Source: Pseudomonas arsenicoxydans
Lineage (GTDB): Bacteria; Pseudomonadota; Gammaproteobacteria; Pseudomonadales; Pseudomonadaceae
Direction: 5' to 3'
Assembly (NCBI RefSeq): GCF_006438915.1
Contig: NZ_RCZE01000002.1
Span: 65,144-129,143, forward strand
Length of the DNA stretch: 64,000 nt
Shown: positions 1 to 9,191 of the stretch, in pieces
Position numbering within the stretch: the first letter of the stretch is position 1
How the letters are laid out: every line of letters starts with the position of its first letter
Program-made: the position numbers and the translations under genes
The notes under the pieces: model-generated
Database searches by the model: none
Told to the model about the DNA's origin: nothing
Seen by the model: the letters and a program-made list of their open reading frames with translations, nothing else

Positions 1-132
1 GACTGCGTACACCGGCGTGCTACGGACAGGTGGAGGGTAATGACTGATCTGCGCAGGCTGCTGAATCCCGCACGGAGCCCCGACAGCGTTGACCGCTGAA
101 TCGACTACCGCGTTGATGTGGGATGCAGGCAT
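1..132 (-). CDS. Possible partial CDS running off the left edge
   Basis: An open frame on the minus strand starts at an ATG at 132 and stays open for 44 codons to the window edge. It begins MPASHINAVVDS and is rich in Ala, Val and Pro. The same frame is open about 19 codons further upstream to a TAG near 186, with no good start codon, so the true start is uncertain. Only a weak AAAAAAGATC lies before the ATG. I do not recognise the product; it could be the N-terminus of a protein mostly outside the window, or a chance open frame. Confidence 0.3.
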   Translation of the reverse strand, partial: MPASHINAVVDSAVNAVGAPCGIQQPAQISHYPPPVRSTPVYAV

Positions 133-317
133 GGGCTGATCTTTTTTGATGAGGTGGACGGTGGGTTGGAAATCACCGTGCGCCGACTATAACCAGCGGG
201 TGACATGGATTGCAATGACTTGGACAAAGGGCCAGTAACGACAGCCGGAGCATTGCTGCTTACTCTGAGTGAAAGGGAATCGCCCGCGTTGGGAGGACAG
301 GGAATGCAAGAGATCAC

Positions 318-863
318 ATGCCAAGGGAACGGACGTGTCTGCGGTATCAGTTGTACAGATCAAGGGCTCGAAAGCTGGCTGCCGATAGTACTTCCCAACT
401 TCAATACGAACTGGAACTAGCCGGCTCAAACGCCCTCGATTTATCCAGGGTGCGCTTCGAGGCGATCACCTCACAGGCACTGAGTGCTTTCGAGCTTTGG
501 GATCATCCACATTTTTCGTGGGGCGACGTTGTTGAATGGAAAGCACGAGAGCCATTGGCTCTGGATATTGCCATCTGGTTCGACGACGAACTCTGTGGAA
601 TGTGCTTCGCGAATCCAAACAAAAGTCGGCTGCGAATCCGCATCGTTCGACTGGAGGGGCGTCCAAAGGAAGCACATCCATTGAAAAACCGTATTGCGAC
701 GCTGGCGATGATTGCAATTGAACACTACGCACACATCATCGGAAGTCGGTTCCTCGAAGTTCAGGAACCTCAGGAAGGCGCGGTATCAATTTATAAAGAG
801 CTTGGCTTTGACTTCGATACAAAAGGCCGGCTTGTCAAAACATTGGAGCACCTTGTATTGTGA
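318..863 (+). CDS. GNAT-like N-acetyltransferase family protein
   Basis: A 181-residue protein whose C-terminal two thirds has the order of a GNAT fold: a strand (LRIRIVRLEGRP, residues ~95-106), a helix (RIATLAMIAIEHYA), a strand (SRFLEVQEP), then SIYKELGFDF, which matches the usual YxxLGF end. It would transfer an acetyl group from acetyl-CoA; the substrate cannot be told. The ATG at 318 has a weak RBS (AAGAGA) and the first ~40 residues are basic and atypical, so an internal start is possible. Base use looks less typical of the genome than the genes to the right, which may indicate acquired DNA. Confidence 0.55.
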   Translation: MPRERTCLRYQLYRSRARKLAADSTSQLQYELELAGSNALDLSRVRFEAITSQALSAFELWDHPHFSWGDVVEWKAREPLALDIAIWFDDELCGMCFANPNKSRLRIRIVRLEGRPKEAHPLKNRIATLAMIAIEHYAHIIGSRFLEVQEPQEGAVSIYKELGFDFDTKGRLVKTLEHLVL

Positions 864-898
864 CAATTGTTCAATTAGTGACCAGCAGCGGAGGGAAT

Positions 899-1060
899 AT
901 GCGCAAAGTAATCAAGAGATCCTCTTCGAGGAAAAGCTCGCGCACTACGCAAGACAAGACCATCGCTGTAGAACTGACCGCCAGTCAGCGGCGTCTTTTG
1001 CAAATACTTGTCACGGGCACCGAAGCCGACGAACCAAGCCTGCTCGCCGGACGCCCTTGA
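899..1060 (+). CDS. Small basic hypothetical protein (53 aa)
   Basis: The start ATG at 899 follows a strong GGAGGGA ribosome site at about 890. The product begins MRKVIKRSSSRKSS and is basic and Ser-rich at the N-terminus, followed by a short segment (TASQRRLLQILVTG) that could form one helix. It ends just before a rho-independent terminator at 1071-1095, so it is probably the last gene of a transcript that starts with the GNAT-like gene. No family is recognised. Confidence 0.45.
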   Translation: MRKVIKRSSSRKSSRTTQDKTIAVELTASQRRLLQILVTGTEADEPSLLAGRP

Positions 1061-1070
1061 AAACGGCGAA

Positions 1071-1095
1071 AAAAAACCGCTCCAGGAGCGGTTTT
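1071..1095. terminator. Bidirectional rho-independent terminator
   Basis: A perfect inverted repeat, CCGCTCC and GGAGCGG around one base, is flanked by an A-run on the left and a T-run on the right. It can therefore stop transcription from the plus-strand genes at 318-1060 and from the minus-strand lpxO-like gene, whose stop is at 1113. Confidence 0.85.
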
Positions 1096-1112
1096 TCATT
1101 TCTAGACTTGTC

Positions 1113-2051
1113 TCACCCAAACAGCCAATACCCCAACAACGTCAGCACCAACACCGCCAATACCGGCCGCAGCACGCGGTAAGCCTTGGGATGACGACGT
1201 TTCCACTGTTTAACCACCCCACTGAACTTGTCGCTGGAGTTCTTGCTCCAGGCATAAGCCCGATTGATCCCGCCAACGCGCTCATCATCAAGGTTTTGCG
1301 GTGCCGTGGCACGACCGAGCCAGCCGCTGATCCAGCGGTTGATGCCCGTCATGATGCGATTACTCAGCGGACGCTCAATGTCGCAGAACAGAATTACCCG
1401 GGTTGTCCCGGTTTCGTTCTTGACCCAATGCACATAGGTCTCATCGAACATCACGTCTTCGCCATCGCGCCAGGCGTAGACCTGACCGTCAACGAAGATG
1501 CGGCAATCATCGGAGTTGGGTGTCGACAGACCCAAGTGGTAACGCAAGGAACCGGCAAACGGATCACGGTGCGGATTGAGGTGGCTGTCACCAGGCAGTA
1601 ACGCAAACATCGCACCCTTTACGTTGGGAATGCTGTTGACCAGTTCCACGGTCTTCGGGCACAGGGCTTCTGCCGAGGGCAATGCCTTGTCGTACCACTT
1701 GAGGTAAAAACGCTTCCAGCCTTTCTTGAAGAACGAACCGAAACCGGCGTCGTTGTTCTTCTCGGCAGCGCGGATATAGCCCTCGTCGAACAAGTGCATC
1801 GCTTCGTCGCGGATAACTTTCCAGTTGTCCTTGAGCACGTCCAGTTCCGGAAACTTGCTGCGGTCCAGATAGGGTTTGGACGGGACACTGGAGAACAGGT
1901 ACATCAGGGCGTTGTAGGGCGCGAACAGCGCCGAGTGATTGACGAATTGCCGCAATACCGGCAATCGCGCCTTGCCGCGCAAATGGACATAAAGCGTGCT
2001 GCCGAGAAACAGCAGCAACAGCGACGCTTTCGCGGCAAAGGAAAAGCTCAT
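1113..2051 (-). CDS. lpxO: LpxO-type lipid A 2-hydroxylase (aspartyl/asparaginyl beta-hydroxylase fold)
   Basis: This 312-residue Fe(II)/2-oxoglutarate dioxygenase belongs to the LpxO family, which hydroxylates the secondary acyl chain of lipid A at the inner membrane. An N-terminal membrane segment (residues ~5-20), the iron-binding HRD (H161, D163) and the distal H208 in YVHWVKNET are visible, and a second hydrophobic segment (VLAVLVLTLLGYWLF) closes the protein. I chose the ATG at 2051 because AAGGAG lies 6 nt upstream; an in-frame ATG at 2078 has no such site. It ends at the shared terminator at 1071-1095. LpxO is the best match, but other hydroxylases of this fold act on different substrates. 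Confidence 0.8.
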   Translation of the reverse strand: MSFSFAAKASLLLLFLGSTLYVHLRGKARLPVLRQFVNHSALFAPYNALMYLFSSVPSKPYLDRSKFPELDVLKDNWKVIRDEAMHLFDEGYIRAAEKNNDAGFGSFFKKGWKRFYLKWYDKALPSAEALCPKTVELVNSIPNVKGAMFALLPGDSHLNPHRDPFAGSLRYHLGLSTPNSDDCRIFVDGQVYAWRDGEDVMFDETYVHWVKNETGTTRVILFCDIERPLSNRIMTGINRWISGWLGRATAPQNLDDERVGGINRAYAWSKNSSDKFSGVVKQWKRRHPKAYRVLRPVLAVLVLTLLGYWLFG

Positions 2052-2270
2052 CAACGACTCCTTGAGATTTAGGCTCATTGCGCAACGCCATTTACCCGAC
2101 GTGGCAGTCGGCCATGATAAACATTACCGGCCTCGGGAAAAACCCGCCTGACACAACATTCAGTATTAAGGATTGCGCAACAAAGCACTTCTTAACATAA
2201 AGTTCCTGAACGGGGGCTGACCTGAATCGGCCCCGTCGACCCCTCTACGCACACGTGGCCACAGTCAGGC

Positions 2271-3245
2271 TTACTGCTGATTCTCCTGTTCGGTAAACAG
2301 ATCACTGAACAACATGCTCGACAGGTAGCGTTCGCCGGAGTCCGGCAGGATCACCACAATGGTCTTGCCCTGCATTTCCGGGGTTTCTGCCAGGCGAACC
2401 GCGACGGCCATGGCAGCGCCACACGAAATACCGCACAAAATCCCTTCCTCCTGCATCAAGCGCAGGGCCATGGCCTTGGACTCGTCGTCGGTGACCAGTT
2501 CGACCCGATCAACCATCGCCAAATCCAGATTCTTCGGTACAAAACCGGCACCGATGCCCTGGATCTTGTGCGGGCTCGGTTTGATCTCTTCACCCGCGAT
2601 GGCCTGAGTGATCACTGGGGAAACCGCAGGCTCAACGGCCACCGAGATAATCGGTTTGCCCTGTGTATTCTTGATATACCGCGAAATACCGGTGATGGTT
2701 CCACCTGTTCCGACACCCGCCACCAACACATCGACAGCGCCATCAGTATCGTTCCAGATTTCCGGACCAGTGGTTTTTTCGTGGATGGCCGGGTTGGCCG
2801 GATTGTCGAACTGCGCTGGCATGAAGTACTTGGCCGGGTCGCTGGCCACGATGTCGCCGGCTTTTTCTATCGCGCCTTTCATGCCCTTGGCCGGCTCGGT
2901 CAGTACCAGTTCGGCGCCCAGCGCCTTGAGCACTTTGCGGCGTTCGATACTCATGGATGCCGGCATGGTCAGCATCAACTTGTAACCACGGGCAGCGGCG
3001 ACAAACGCCAGGCCGATCCCGGTATTGCCCGAGGTCGGTTCGACAATGGTCATGCCAGGCTTGAGTTTGCCGGTGCTTTCGGCGTCCCAGATCATGTTCG
3101 CGCCGATCCGGCACTTGACCGAATAACCGGGGTTGCGCCCTTCGATCTTGGCCAGGATGGTCACGCCGCGCGGGGCGATGCGGTTGATCTGCACCAACGG
3201 TGTATTGCCGATGGAGTGGGCGTTGTCAGCGAAAATACGGCTCAT
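2271..3245 (-). CDS. cysK: Cysteine synthase A (O-acetylserine sulfhydrylase)
   Basis: CysK makes L-cysteine from O-acetyl-L-serine and sulfide in the cytoplasm, the last step of sulfate assimilation. The 324-residue length fits the family. The PLP-binding lysine is K44 (GYSVKCRIG, where many homologues have SVKDR), the substrate loop is EPTSGNTG, and the phosphate-binding loop is GVGTGGT. The start at 3245 is preceded by AAGGAC and gives the usual MSRIFADN N-terminus; an in-frame upstream start would add 12 atypical residues. It is divergent from the DUF748 gene. Confidence 0.93.
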   Translation of the reverse strand: MSRIFADNAHSIGNTPLVQINRIAPRGVTILAKIEGRNPGYSVKCRIGANMIWDAESTGKLKPGMTIVEPTSGNTGIGLAFVAAARGYKLMLTMPASMSIERRKVLKALGAELVLTEPAKGMKGAIEKAGDIVASDPAKYFMPAQFDNPANPAIHEKTTGPEIWNDTDGAVDVLVAGVGTGGTITGISRYIKNTQGKPIISVAVEPAVSPVITQAIAGEEIKPSPHKIQGIGAGFVPKNLDLAMVDRVELVTDDESKAMALRLMQEEGILCGISCGAAMAVAVRLAETPEMQGKTIVVILPDSGERYLSSMLFSDLFTEQENQQ

Positions 3246-3372
3246 GGCTGGGTCCTTGTACAGCATTGAATAAGCCCACAAAGGTATGCCTGTTGCCGGT
3301 GGTCGTCCAGTTCGACCGAACGTCCTGAATCAGGCGCAGTCAATGGCTTTACATAGCCAGAGAATTGCCACC

Positions 3373-4449
3373 ATGAAGCGTCGATACAGCTGGCCCCTGT
3401 GGACCCTCGCCGGAATCGTTGTGCTGCTGATTGCTCTGCACATCGCCCTGCCCTACATGGTGCGCGACTACCTCAACGACAAACTGGCAAACATGGGTGA
3501 TTATCGCGGCCAGGTCACCGATGTGGACTTGGCCCTGTGGCGCGGCGCCTACAAAATCAACGGACTGAAAATCGTCAAGGTCGACGGCAAGGTGCCGGTA
3601 CCGTTCGTCAATGCACCGCTGATCGATCTCTCAGTCAGTTGGCATTCGCTGTGGTACGACCATGCAGTGGTGGCCCGAATGCAATTCTTCAATCCCGAGG
3701 TGAATTTCGTCGACGGCGGCGCCAACAAGCAAAACTCACAAACCGGTCAGGGCACTGACTGGCGTTCTCAACTGGGTAAGTTGGCCCCCGTCACCTTGGA
3801 CGAAGTGCGGATCTACGACGGCAAACTCAGTTTTCGCAACTTCAACTCCAAGCCTCCCGTGAACATGAACGCCACCCAGGTCAATGCCAGCATTTATAAC
3901 CTGACCAATGTGGTCGACAAACAAGGCAAGCGTGACGCTCGCTTCGAAGGCAAGGCCCTGTTACTTGGGCATGCGCCACTGGAAACCACTGCAACATTCG
4001 ACCCCTTAAGCAACTTCGAAGACTTTGAATTCCGCCTGCGGGCCAAAGACATCGAACTCAAACGCATGAACGACTTCGCGTCGGCGTACGGAAAATTCGA
4101 CTTCAATGCGGGTCACGGCGACGTGGTCATTGAAGCGCAAGCCAAAAAAGCCCAATTGACCGGCTACATCAAACCGCTGCTGAAGGACGTTGAGGTGTTC
4201 AACTGGCATCAAGATGTGGAAAACAAGGACAAGGGGATTTTCCGATCCATTTGGGAGGCCATCGTCGGCGGCTCCGAGACGGTGCTGAAAAACCAAGCCA
4301 AAAACCAGTTCGCAACCCGAGTGGAACTGAGTGGCAACGTGCATCGCCAGGACATCAGCGCGTTCCAGGCGTTTTTGCAGATCTTGCGCAATGGTTTCAT
4401 CCAGGCGTTCAACGCTCGGTATGAGCGGCCGAAGCCGGAGGCGGGTTAA
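3373..4449 (+). CDS. DUF748/AsmA-like envelope protein
   Basis: A 358-residue protein with one N-terminal membrane anchor (LWTLAGIVVLLIALHIALPY) followed by a long beta-rich region expected to lie in the periplasm. The pattern (INGLKIVKVDG near the N-terminus, then paired strands) fits DUF748, a family related to AsmA and the bridge-like lipid transport proteins of the envelope. The ATG at 3373 gives the anchor directly after MKRRYSWP; an upstream in-frame start at 3343 is possible and neither has a strong RBS. No functional partner lies next to it. Confidence 0.75.
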   Translation: MKRRYSWPLWTLAGIVVLLIALHIALPYMVRDYLNDKLANMGDYRGQVTDVDLALWRGAYKINGLKIVKVDGKVPVPFVNAPLIDLSVSWHSLWYDHAVVARMQFFNPEVNFVDGGANKQNSQTGQGTDWRSQLGKLAPVTLDEVRIYDGKLSFRNFNSKPPVNMNATQVNASIYNLTNVVDKQGKRDARFEGKALLLGHAPLETTATFDPLSNFEDFEFRLRAKDIELKRMNDFASAYGKFDFNAGHGDVVIEAQAKKAQLTGYIKPLLKDVEVFNWHQDVENKDKGIFRSIWEAIVGGSETVLKNQAKNQFATRVELSGNVHRQDISAFQAFLQILRNGFIQAFNARYERPKPEAG

Positions 4450-4614
4450 GTCTGCAAGCAGCCGAAACCGAGTCAAGATGTGACGCTCCATTCAGAGACT
4501 GAATAAGTCGTCTGCGTTCACAGTCGACCGGGCAGCGCGGTATAGTCGGGCATCACCATTATTGCGTCCCGCCCTGCCCCGTTCAGGTCGGCGTCACCGT
4601 TCGAGGATTAGCAG

Positions 4615-5460
4615 ATGAAGTTCGAAGGCACCCAGGCCTACGTCGCCACCGATGACCTTAAGCTGGCGGTCAACGCCGCCATTACCCTGGAGCGTCCACT
4701 GCTGGTCAAGGGCGAGCCGGGGACGGGTAAGACCATGCTGGCCGAGCAACTGGCCGAGTCCTTCGGCGCCAAGCTGATCACCTGGCACATCAAGTCCACT
4801 ACCAAGGCACATCAGGGCCTGTACGAGTACGACGCAGTCAGCCGCCTGCGTGACTCGCAACTGGGCACGGAAAAGGTCCACGACGTTCGCAACTACCTGA
4901 AAAAGGGCAAGCTCTGGGAAGCGTTCGAATCCGAAGAGCGGGTGATTCTGCTGATCGACGAGATCGACAAGGCCGACATCGAGTTCCCAAACGACCTGCT
5001 GCAAGAACTCGACAAGATGGAGTTCTACGTTTACGAGATCGACGAGACCATCAAGGCCAAGAAGCGCCCGATCATCATCATTACCTCCAACAACGAGAAA
5101 GAGCTGCCGGACGCCTTCCTGCGTCGCTGCTTCTTCCACTACATCGCCTTCCCGGACCGCGTCACGCTGCAAAAGATCGTCGACGTGCACTACCCGAACA
5201 TCAAGAAAGACCTGGTCAGCGAAGCGCTGGACGTGTTCTTCGACGTGCGCAAGGTGCCGGGGCTGAAGAAAAAACCATCGACTTCCGAACTGGTGGACTG
5301 GCTCAAGCTGCTGATGGCCGACAACATTGGCGAAGCGGTACTGCGCGAACGCGATCCGACCAAGGCCATTCCGCCGCTGGCCGGTGCGCTGGTGAAGAAC
5401 GAACAGGACGTGCAATTGCTTGAGCGCCTGGCGTTCATGAGCCGTCGCGGCACCCGCTAA
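4615..5460 (+). CDS. MoxR-family AAA+ ATPase
   Basis: A 281-residue AAA+ protein with Walker A GEPGTGKT (residues 33-40), Walker B ILLIDEID (around 111-118) and sensor-type ITSNNEKELPDAFLRRC. MoxR ATPases act as chaperones that activate or insert cofactors, usually with a VWA-domain partner. The start is supported by GAGG about 8 nt upstream. The VWA gene begins 12 nt after its stop, so the two are surely co-transcribed. The client enzyme is not encoded nearby. Confidence 0.9.
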   Translation: MKFEGTQAYVATDDLKLAVNAAITLERPLLVKGEPGTGKTMLAEQLAESFGAKLITWHIKSTTKAHQGLYEYDAVSRLRDSQLGTEKVHDVRNYLKKGKLWEAFESEERVILLIDEIDKADIEFPNDLLQELDKMEFYVYEIDETIKAKKRPIIIITSNNEKELPDAFLRRCFFHYIAFPDRVTLQKIVDVHYPNIKKDLVSEALDVFFDVRKVPGLKKKPSTSELVDWLKLLMADNIGEAVLRERDPTKAIPPLAGALVKNEQDVQLLERLAFMSRRGTR

Positions 5461-5472
5461 GAGGCTGATGCC

Positions 5473-6651
5473 ATGCTGCTCAACCTGTTCAATGAAATGC
5501 GCGCCGCCAAGGTGCCGGTCTCGGTGCGCGAGCTGCTGGACCTGATCAACGCGCTGAAACAACGCGTGACCTTCGCCGACATGGACGAGTTTTACTATTT
5601 GTCCCGAGCGATTCTGGTGAAGGACGAAAAGCATTTCGACAAGTTCGATCGGGCGTTCGGGGCTTACTTCAATGGCCTGGAAAAACTCGACGATCACCTT
5701 CAGGCACTGATTCCTGAAGACTGGCTGCGCAAGGAGTTCGAACGGTCCCTGACTGACGAAGAGCGCGCGGCGATCCAGTCCCTTGGCGGTCTGGACAAAC
5801 TGATTGAGGAGTTCAAGAAACGCCTCGAAGAACAGAAAGAACGCCATGCCGGTGGCAACAAGTGGATCGGCACCGGCGGCACCAGCCCGTTCGGCTCCGG
5901 CGGCTTCAACCCGGAGGGCATTCGGGTCGGCGATGCCGGAAAACGTCAGGGTAAAGCAGTCAAGGTCTGGGACCAGCGCGAGTACAAGAACCTCGACGAT
6001 TCGGTGGAACTGGGCACGCGCAACATCAAGGTGGCCCTGCGCCGCTTGCGCAAGTTTGCCCGTCAGGGTGCAGCCGAAGAGCTGGACATCGACGGCACCA
6101 TCGACCACACCGCCAAAGACGCGGGCCTGCTGAACATCCAGATGCGGCCGGAGCGGCGCAATACCGTCAAGTTGTTGCTGCTGTTCGACATCGGTGGCTC
6201 GATGGACGCGCATGTGAAGATTTGCGAGGAATTGTTCTCGGCCTGCAAGACCGAGTTCAAGCACCTGGAGTACTTCTACTTCCACAACTTCATTTATGAA
6301 TCGGTGTGGAAGAACAACATGCGTCGCACTTCTGAACGTACATCGACCCAGGACTTGCTGCACAAGTACGGCGCCGACTACAAAGTGATCTTCATCGGTG
6401 ACGCCGCCATGGCGCCTTATGAAATCACCCAGGCGGGCGGCAGTGTCGAGCACTGGAACGAAGAAGCCGGTTATGTGTGGATGCAGCGGTTCAAGGAGAA
6501 GTACAAGAAGCTCATCTGGATTAACCCGTATCCGAAAGATACGTGGGGCTATACCTCGTCGACCAATATTGTGCGGGACTTGATCGATGACCAGATGTAT
6601 CCGCTGACCCTTCGGGGGTTGGAGGAAGGGATGCGGTTTCTTTCCAAGTAA
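5473..6651 (+). CDS. VWA domain protein (CoxE-like), MoxR partner
   Basis: This 392-residue protein has a helical N-terminal half and a C-terminal von Willebrand factor A domain. The metal-ion adhesion motif is DIGGS at residues 239-243 (LLLFDIGGSMDAH), the expected DxGxS. A Gly-rich linker (KWIGTGGTSPFGSGGFNPEG) joins the halves. It follows the MoxR ATPase by 12 nt, and together they form the common Pseudomonas MoxR-VWA module, probably a chaperone pair for a metal or cofactor enzyme. It has no signal peptide, so it should be cytoplasmic. Confidence 0.85.
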   Translation: MLLNLFNEMRAAKVPVSVRELLDLINALKQRVTFADMDEFYYLSRAILVKDEKHFDKFDRAFGAYFNGLEKLDDHLQALIPEDWLRKEFERSLTDEERAAIQSLGGLDKLIEEFKKRLEEQKERHAGGNKWIGTGGTSPFGSGGFNPEGIRVGDAGKRQGKAVKVWDQREYKNLDDSVELGTRNIKVALRRLRKFARQGAAEELDIDGTIDHTAKDAGLLNIQMRPERRNTVKLLLLFDIGGSMDAHVKICEELFSACKTEFKHLEYFYFHNFIYESVWKNNMRRTSERTSTQDLLHKYGADYKVIFIGDAAMAPYEITQAGGSVEHWNEEAGYVWMQRFKEKYKKLIWINPYPKDTWGYTSSTNIVRDLIDDQMYPLTLRGLEEGMRFLSK

Positions 6652-6670
6652 TTTTCGCTGCCAGTGATGG

Positions 6671-6768
6671 CCTCTTCGCGAGCAAGCCCGCTCCCACACT
6701 TTATCTTTGTCGTACACAAGTATGTGTCCACTGGAGATCAAATGTGGGAGCGGGCTTGCTCGCGAAGC
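6671..6768. repeat. REPIN (pair of inverted REP palindromes)
   Basis: Two inverted copies of the REP core (CTTCGCGAGCAAGCCCGCTC and its complement) are separated by about 40 nt. It sits between the convergent VWA and pxpC genes, a usual place for such elements. Confidence 0.9.
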
Positions 6769-6770
6769 TT

Positions 6771-7697
6771 TTAGCTATTTGAAAACCTACCCAGATACTC
6801 GACCTGCTCCCGATGCGCCACCTCCTGCACCACCGGCCGCAATCGCACCTTCGCCCCCGGCAGGCACTGTGCCAGCCGCGCTAACGCCAATGGCGTCAAC
6901 GCCCCCAGTCGCGGATAGCCGCCAATGGTCTGCCGATCATTGAGTAACACAATCGGCTGCCCGTCCGGCGGCACCTGAACCGCACCGAGTGGAATGCCTT
7001 CGGAAATCATCGGTTTTCCCTGGTATTGCAACGCCGTGCCCAGCAGACGAATACCCATCCGGTCGGCGCGGCTGTCGAGGGTCCACACACTGTTGAACGC
7101 GTCGAACGCACTCTGTCCGCTGAACTCGCCGATCTGTGCACCCAGCACCAGATCCAGCGGCGAAACGTCGGTGAAGTCCGGACGATGTTCCGCCGGTAAC
7201 TCCCGCAACAGGAGCAACGCACTCCCGGCATAACTCAACTGCGCACCGTTGGCTAACGCCCGGCCCCGGCCATCCAGACCGCCCAGCTCCTCACGGACCA
7301 CGGTCGAACGGCTGCCCAGGACGCTTGGCGCCTCAAACCCGCCCGGCGCTGCGAGATAGGCCCGAGCCCCAAGCAGCGGCCGCGTAAACTTCAATCGCTG
7401 CCCTTTTTGCAGCCTGAAACTGCGCCATGGCGCGAGCGCCTCGCCTTCGACTTGAGCCCCCAGATCCGCCCCGGCCAGCGCCAGCACGCAATCCTCTTCG
7501 GCCACCACCGCGAACCCGCCGAGGGTAATTTCAATCACCGGCGCATTCAGGTCATTGCCCAACAGCCAATTGGCCCAGGACATTGAACGCCAATCCAGCC
7601 CGCCCCCCTGGGTCACGCCCAGATGCCGCACGCCAAAGCGACCGGAGTCCTGCAACAGGCACAGCGGTGTACTTGCCTCTATTGATAAGCGGCTCAT
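6771..7697 (-). CDS. pxpC: 5-oxoprolinase subunit C (biotin-dependent carboxyltransferase fold)
   Basis: PxpC (308 aa) is one of three subunits of the bacterial ATP-dependent 5-oxoprolinase, which opens 5-oxo-L-proline to L-glutamate in the cytoplasm. The family signature is seen in GRFGVRHLGVTQGGGLDWRS near the N-terminus and in LLNDRQTIGGYPRLG near the C-terminus, both typical of the allophanate hydrolase subunit 2/KipA group. Its start overlaps the pxpB stop by 4 nt. A REPIN follows directly. An older name for the family is urea amidolyase-related protein, but the presence of pxpA makes the 5-oxoprolinase role more likely. Confidence 0.88.
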   Translation of the reverse strand: MSRLSIEASTPLCLLQDSGRFGVRHLGVTQGGGLDWRSMSWANWLLGNDLNAPVIEITLGGFAVVAEEDCVLALAGADLGAQVEGEALAPWRSFRLQKGQRLKFTRPLLGARAYLAAPGGFEAPSVLGSRSTVVREELGGLDGRGRALANGAQLSYAGSALLLLRELPAEHRPDFTDVSPLDLVLGAQIGEFSGQSAFDAFNSVWTLDSRADRMGIRLLGTALQYQGKPMISEGIPLGAVQVPPDGQPIVLLNDRQTIGGYPRLGALTPLALARLAQCLPGAKVRLRPVVQEVAHREQVEYLGRFSNS

Positions 7698-8398
7698 GCC
7701 TGCGCCTCCAATGGTGTGTCGTCACCACCCAGATGGATGAACTCAGCATGGCTGACCGCTTCAAAACGCACCGTGTCGCCCGGTTGCATCAGGCTGTAGC
7801 CGTCGCGTTCACGGTCGAACAGTTTGGCCGGCGTACGACCGATCAAGTTCCAGCCGCCGGGGGACACCACCGGATAGGCGGCGGTTTGGCGCTCGGCAAT
7901 GCCGACACTGCCCGCCGCAACTTTTTTTCGCGGGGTGTTCAGGCGTGGCGCGGCGAGCACTTCCTCGACCAACCCCATGAAGGCGAAACCCGGTGCAAAA
8001 CCCAAGGCAAACACCTGATACTCGCGCCCGCTATGACGACGGATCACCTCCTCCACCGCCAACCCGCTGCGCTGCGACAACAGGCTCAGCTCCGGGCCGA
8101 CACTCAGGTCATACCACACCGGCAGCACATGGCATTGACCGCCGGTGCGGGTATTGGGCGACAGATCAATCAACGCCTGAGCGATCAATTCCCGAGCCTG
8201 CGCCGGGTTCAGCGCGATCAAATCGTAATGCACCATCAACGTCGTGTAAGACGGCACCAGATCGATGAGATGCGCACCAAACGTAGCCCGCAGATTTTCG
8301 CTGGCGGCCAGCATCCACGGCATGTTGGCCTCGCTGATCTCATCGAACAGACGCACCATCAGGCAATCCAGCGCCACCACTTCCACTCGCAGTTTCAT
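7694..8398 (-). CDS. pxpB: 5-oxoprolinase subunit B
   Basis: PxpB (234 aa) is the KipI/allophanate hydrolase subunit 1 family partner of PxpC. It carries [18 protein letters not shown] and [12 protein letters not shown], the two most conserved blocks of the family. Its ATG overlaps the pxpA stop by 4 nt and its stop overlaps the pxpC start, so the three subunits are translationally coupled. KipI of Bacillus inhibits a sporulation kinase, but no such kinase is present here. Confidence 0.88.
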   Translation of the reverse strand: MKLRVEVVALDCLMVRLFDEISEANMPWMLAASENLRATFGAHLIDLVPSYTTLMVHYDLIALNPAQARELIAQALIDLSPNTRTGGQCHVLPVWYDLSVGPELSLLSQRSGLAVEEVIRRHSGREYQVFALGFAPGFAFMGLVEEVLAAPRLNTPRKKVAAGSVGIAERQTAAYPVVSPGGWNLIGRTPAKLFDRERDGYSLMQPGDTVRFEAVSHAEFIHLGGDDTPLEAQA

Positions 8399-9147
8399 GG
8401 TGCGCTCTGCTGATCAAGGGCCTCGCGAATCCGTCGCACGGCGGCGACCGAACTGGCGTTGTCGCCGTGCACGCAGAGGGTGTTGGCCTGCAAGTACAAC
8501 GCGCTGCCGTCGTTGGCGGTGAGGTGGTCGCCACGGGCAATGGTCAGCGCCTGTCCGATGATTTTCTCGGGATCATGATGCACCGCGCCCGACAGTTGCC
8601 GCGAAACCAACATGCCCGCACTGTCGTAGGCACGGTCGGCGAAGGCTTCGAACCACAAGGTCACGCCATACTCATCGCCCAGTTGCTGCGCGGCGCTGTT
8701 GTCACGGGTGGCCATCAACATCAGCGGCAAGCTGCGGTCGTACGCCGCCACGGCCTGAAGCACCGCACGCAATTGCGCCGGGTTGGCCATCATGTCGTTG
8801 TACATCGCGCCGTGGGGTTTGACGTAGCTGACACGCCCGCCCTGAGCCCGGCAAACACCGTCGAGGGCGCCGATCTGGTAATGCAAGATGTCCTGGAGTT
8901 CCTGGGCGGCGTACGCCATGGAGCGCCGGCCAAAACCGACCAGATCCTGATAGGCCGGGTGCGCGCCGATCTGCACGCCGTTGCTCAGCGCCAGGCTGAC
9001 GGTCTTGCGCATAATGCTCGGGTCGCCAGCGTGAAAGCCGCAGGCGATGTTGGCGCAATCAATGAATGGCATGACCTCGGCGTCCAGACCCATGGTCCAG
9101 TTGCCGAAACTCTCGCCGATGTCGCAGTTCAATAGCAGGCGGCTCAC
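8395..9147 (-). CDS. pxpA: 5-oxoprolinase subunit A (LamB/YcsF family)
   Basis: PxpA (250 aa) is the LamB/YcsF-family subunit of 5-oxoprolinase. The start is a GTG at 9147, preceded by AGGAG 8 nt upstream, giving [15 protein letters not shown], the classic N-terminus. Further motifs are CGFHAGD and [15 protein letters not shown]. The ATG at 9168 would overlap the RBS. It lies 44 nt after the MFS gene and is coupled to pxpB by a 4-nt overlap. Confidence 0.9.
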   Translation of the reverse strand: MSRLLLNCDIGESFGNWTMGLDAEVMPFIDCANIACGFHAGDPSIMRKTVSLALSNGVQIGAHPAYQDLVGFGRRSMAYAAQELQDILHYQIGALDGVCRAQGGRVSYVKPHGAMYNDMMANPAQLRAVLQAVAAYDRSLPLMLMATRDNSAAQQLGDEYGVTLWFEAFADRAYDSAGMLVSRQLSGAVHHDPEKIIGQALTIARGDHLTANDGSALYLQANTLCVHGDNASSVAAVRRIREALDQQSAP

Positions 9148-9191
9148 GGTGAACACTCCTGTAGGCATTGTTCTTGTCAGATGTAGGCAGA

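Noticed and set aside
4594..6741. Very long open frame (715 codons) on the minus strand
   Set aside because: It lies opposite the MoxR and VWA genes, which have clear motifs and RBSs. High third-position GC makes such antisense frames common here, and its translation has no domain-like pattern.
7694..8398. The PxpB-like protein as a KipI-type kinase inhibitor
   Set aside because: It is coupled to pxpA and pxpC by 4-nt overlaps and no sporulation kinase exists in Pseudomonas; 5-oxoprolinase is the better explanation.
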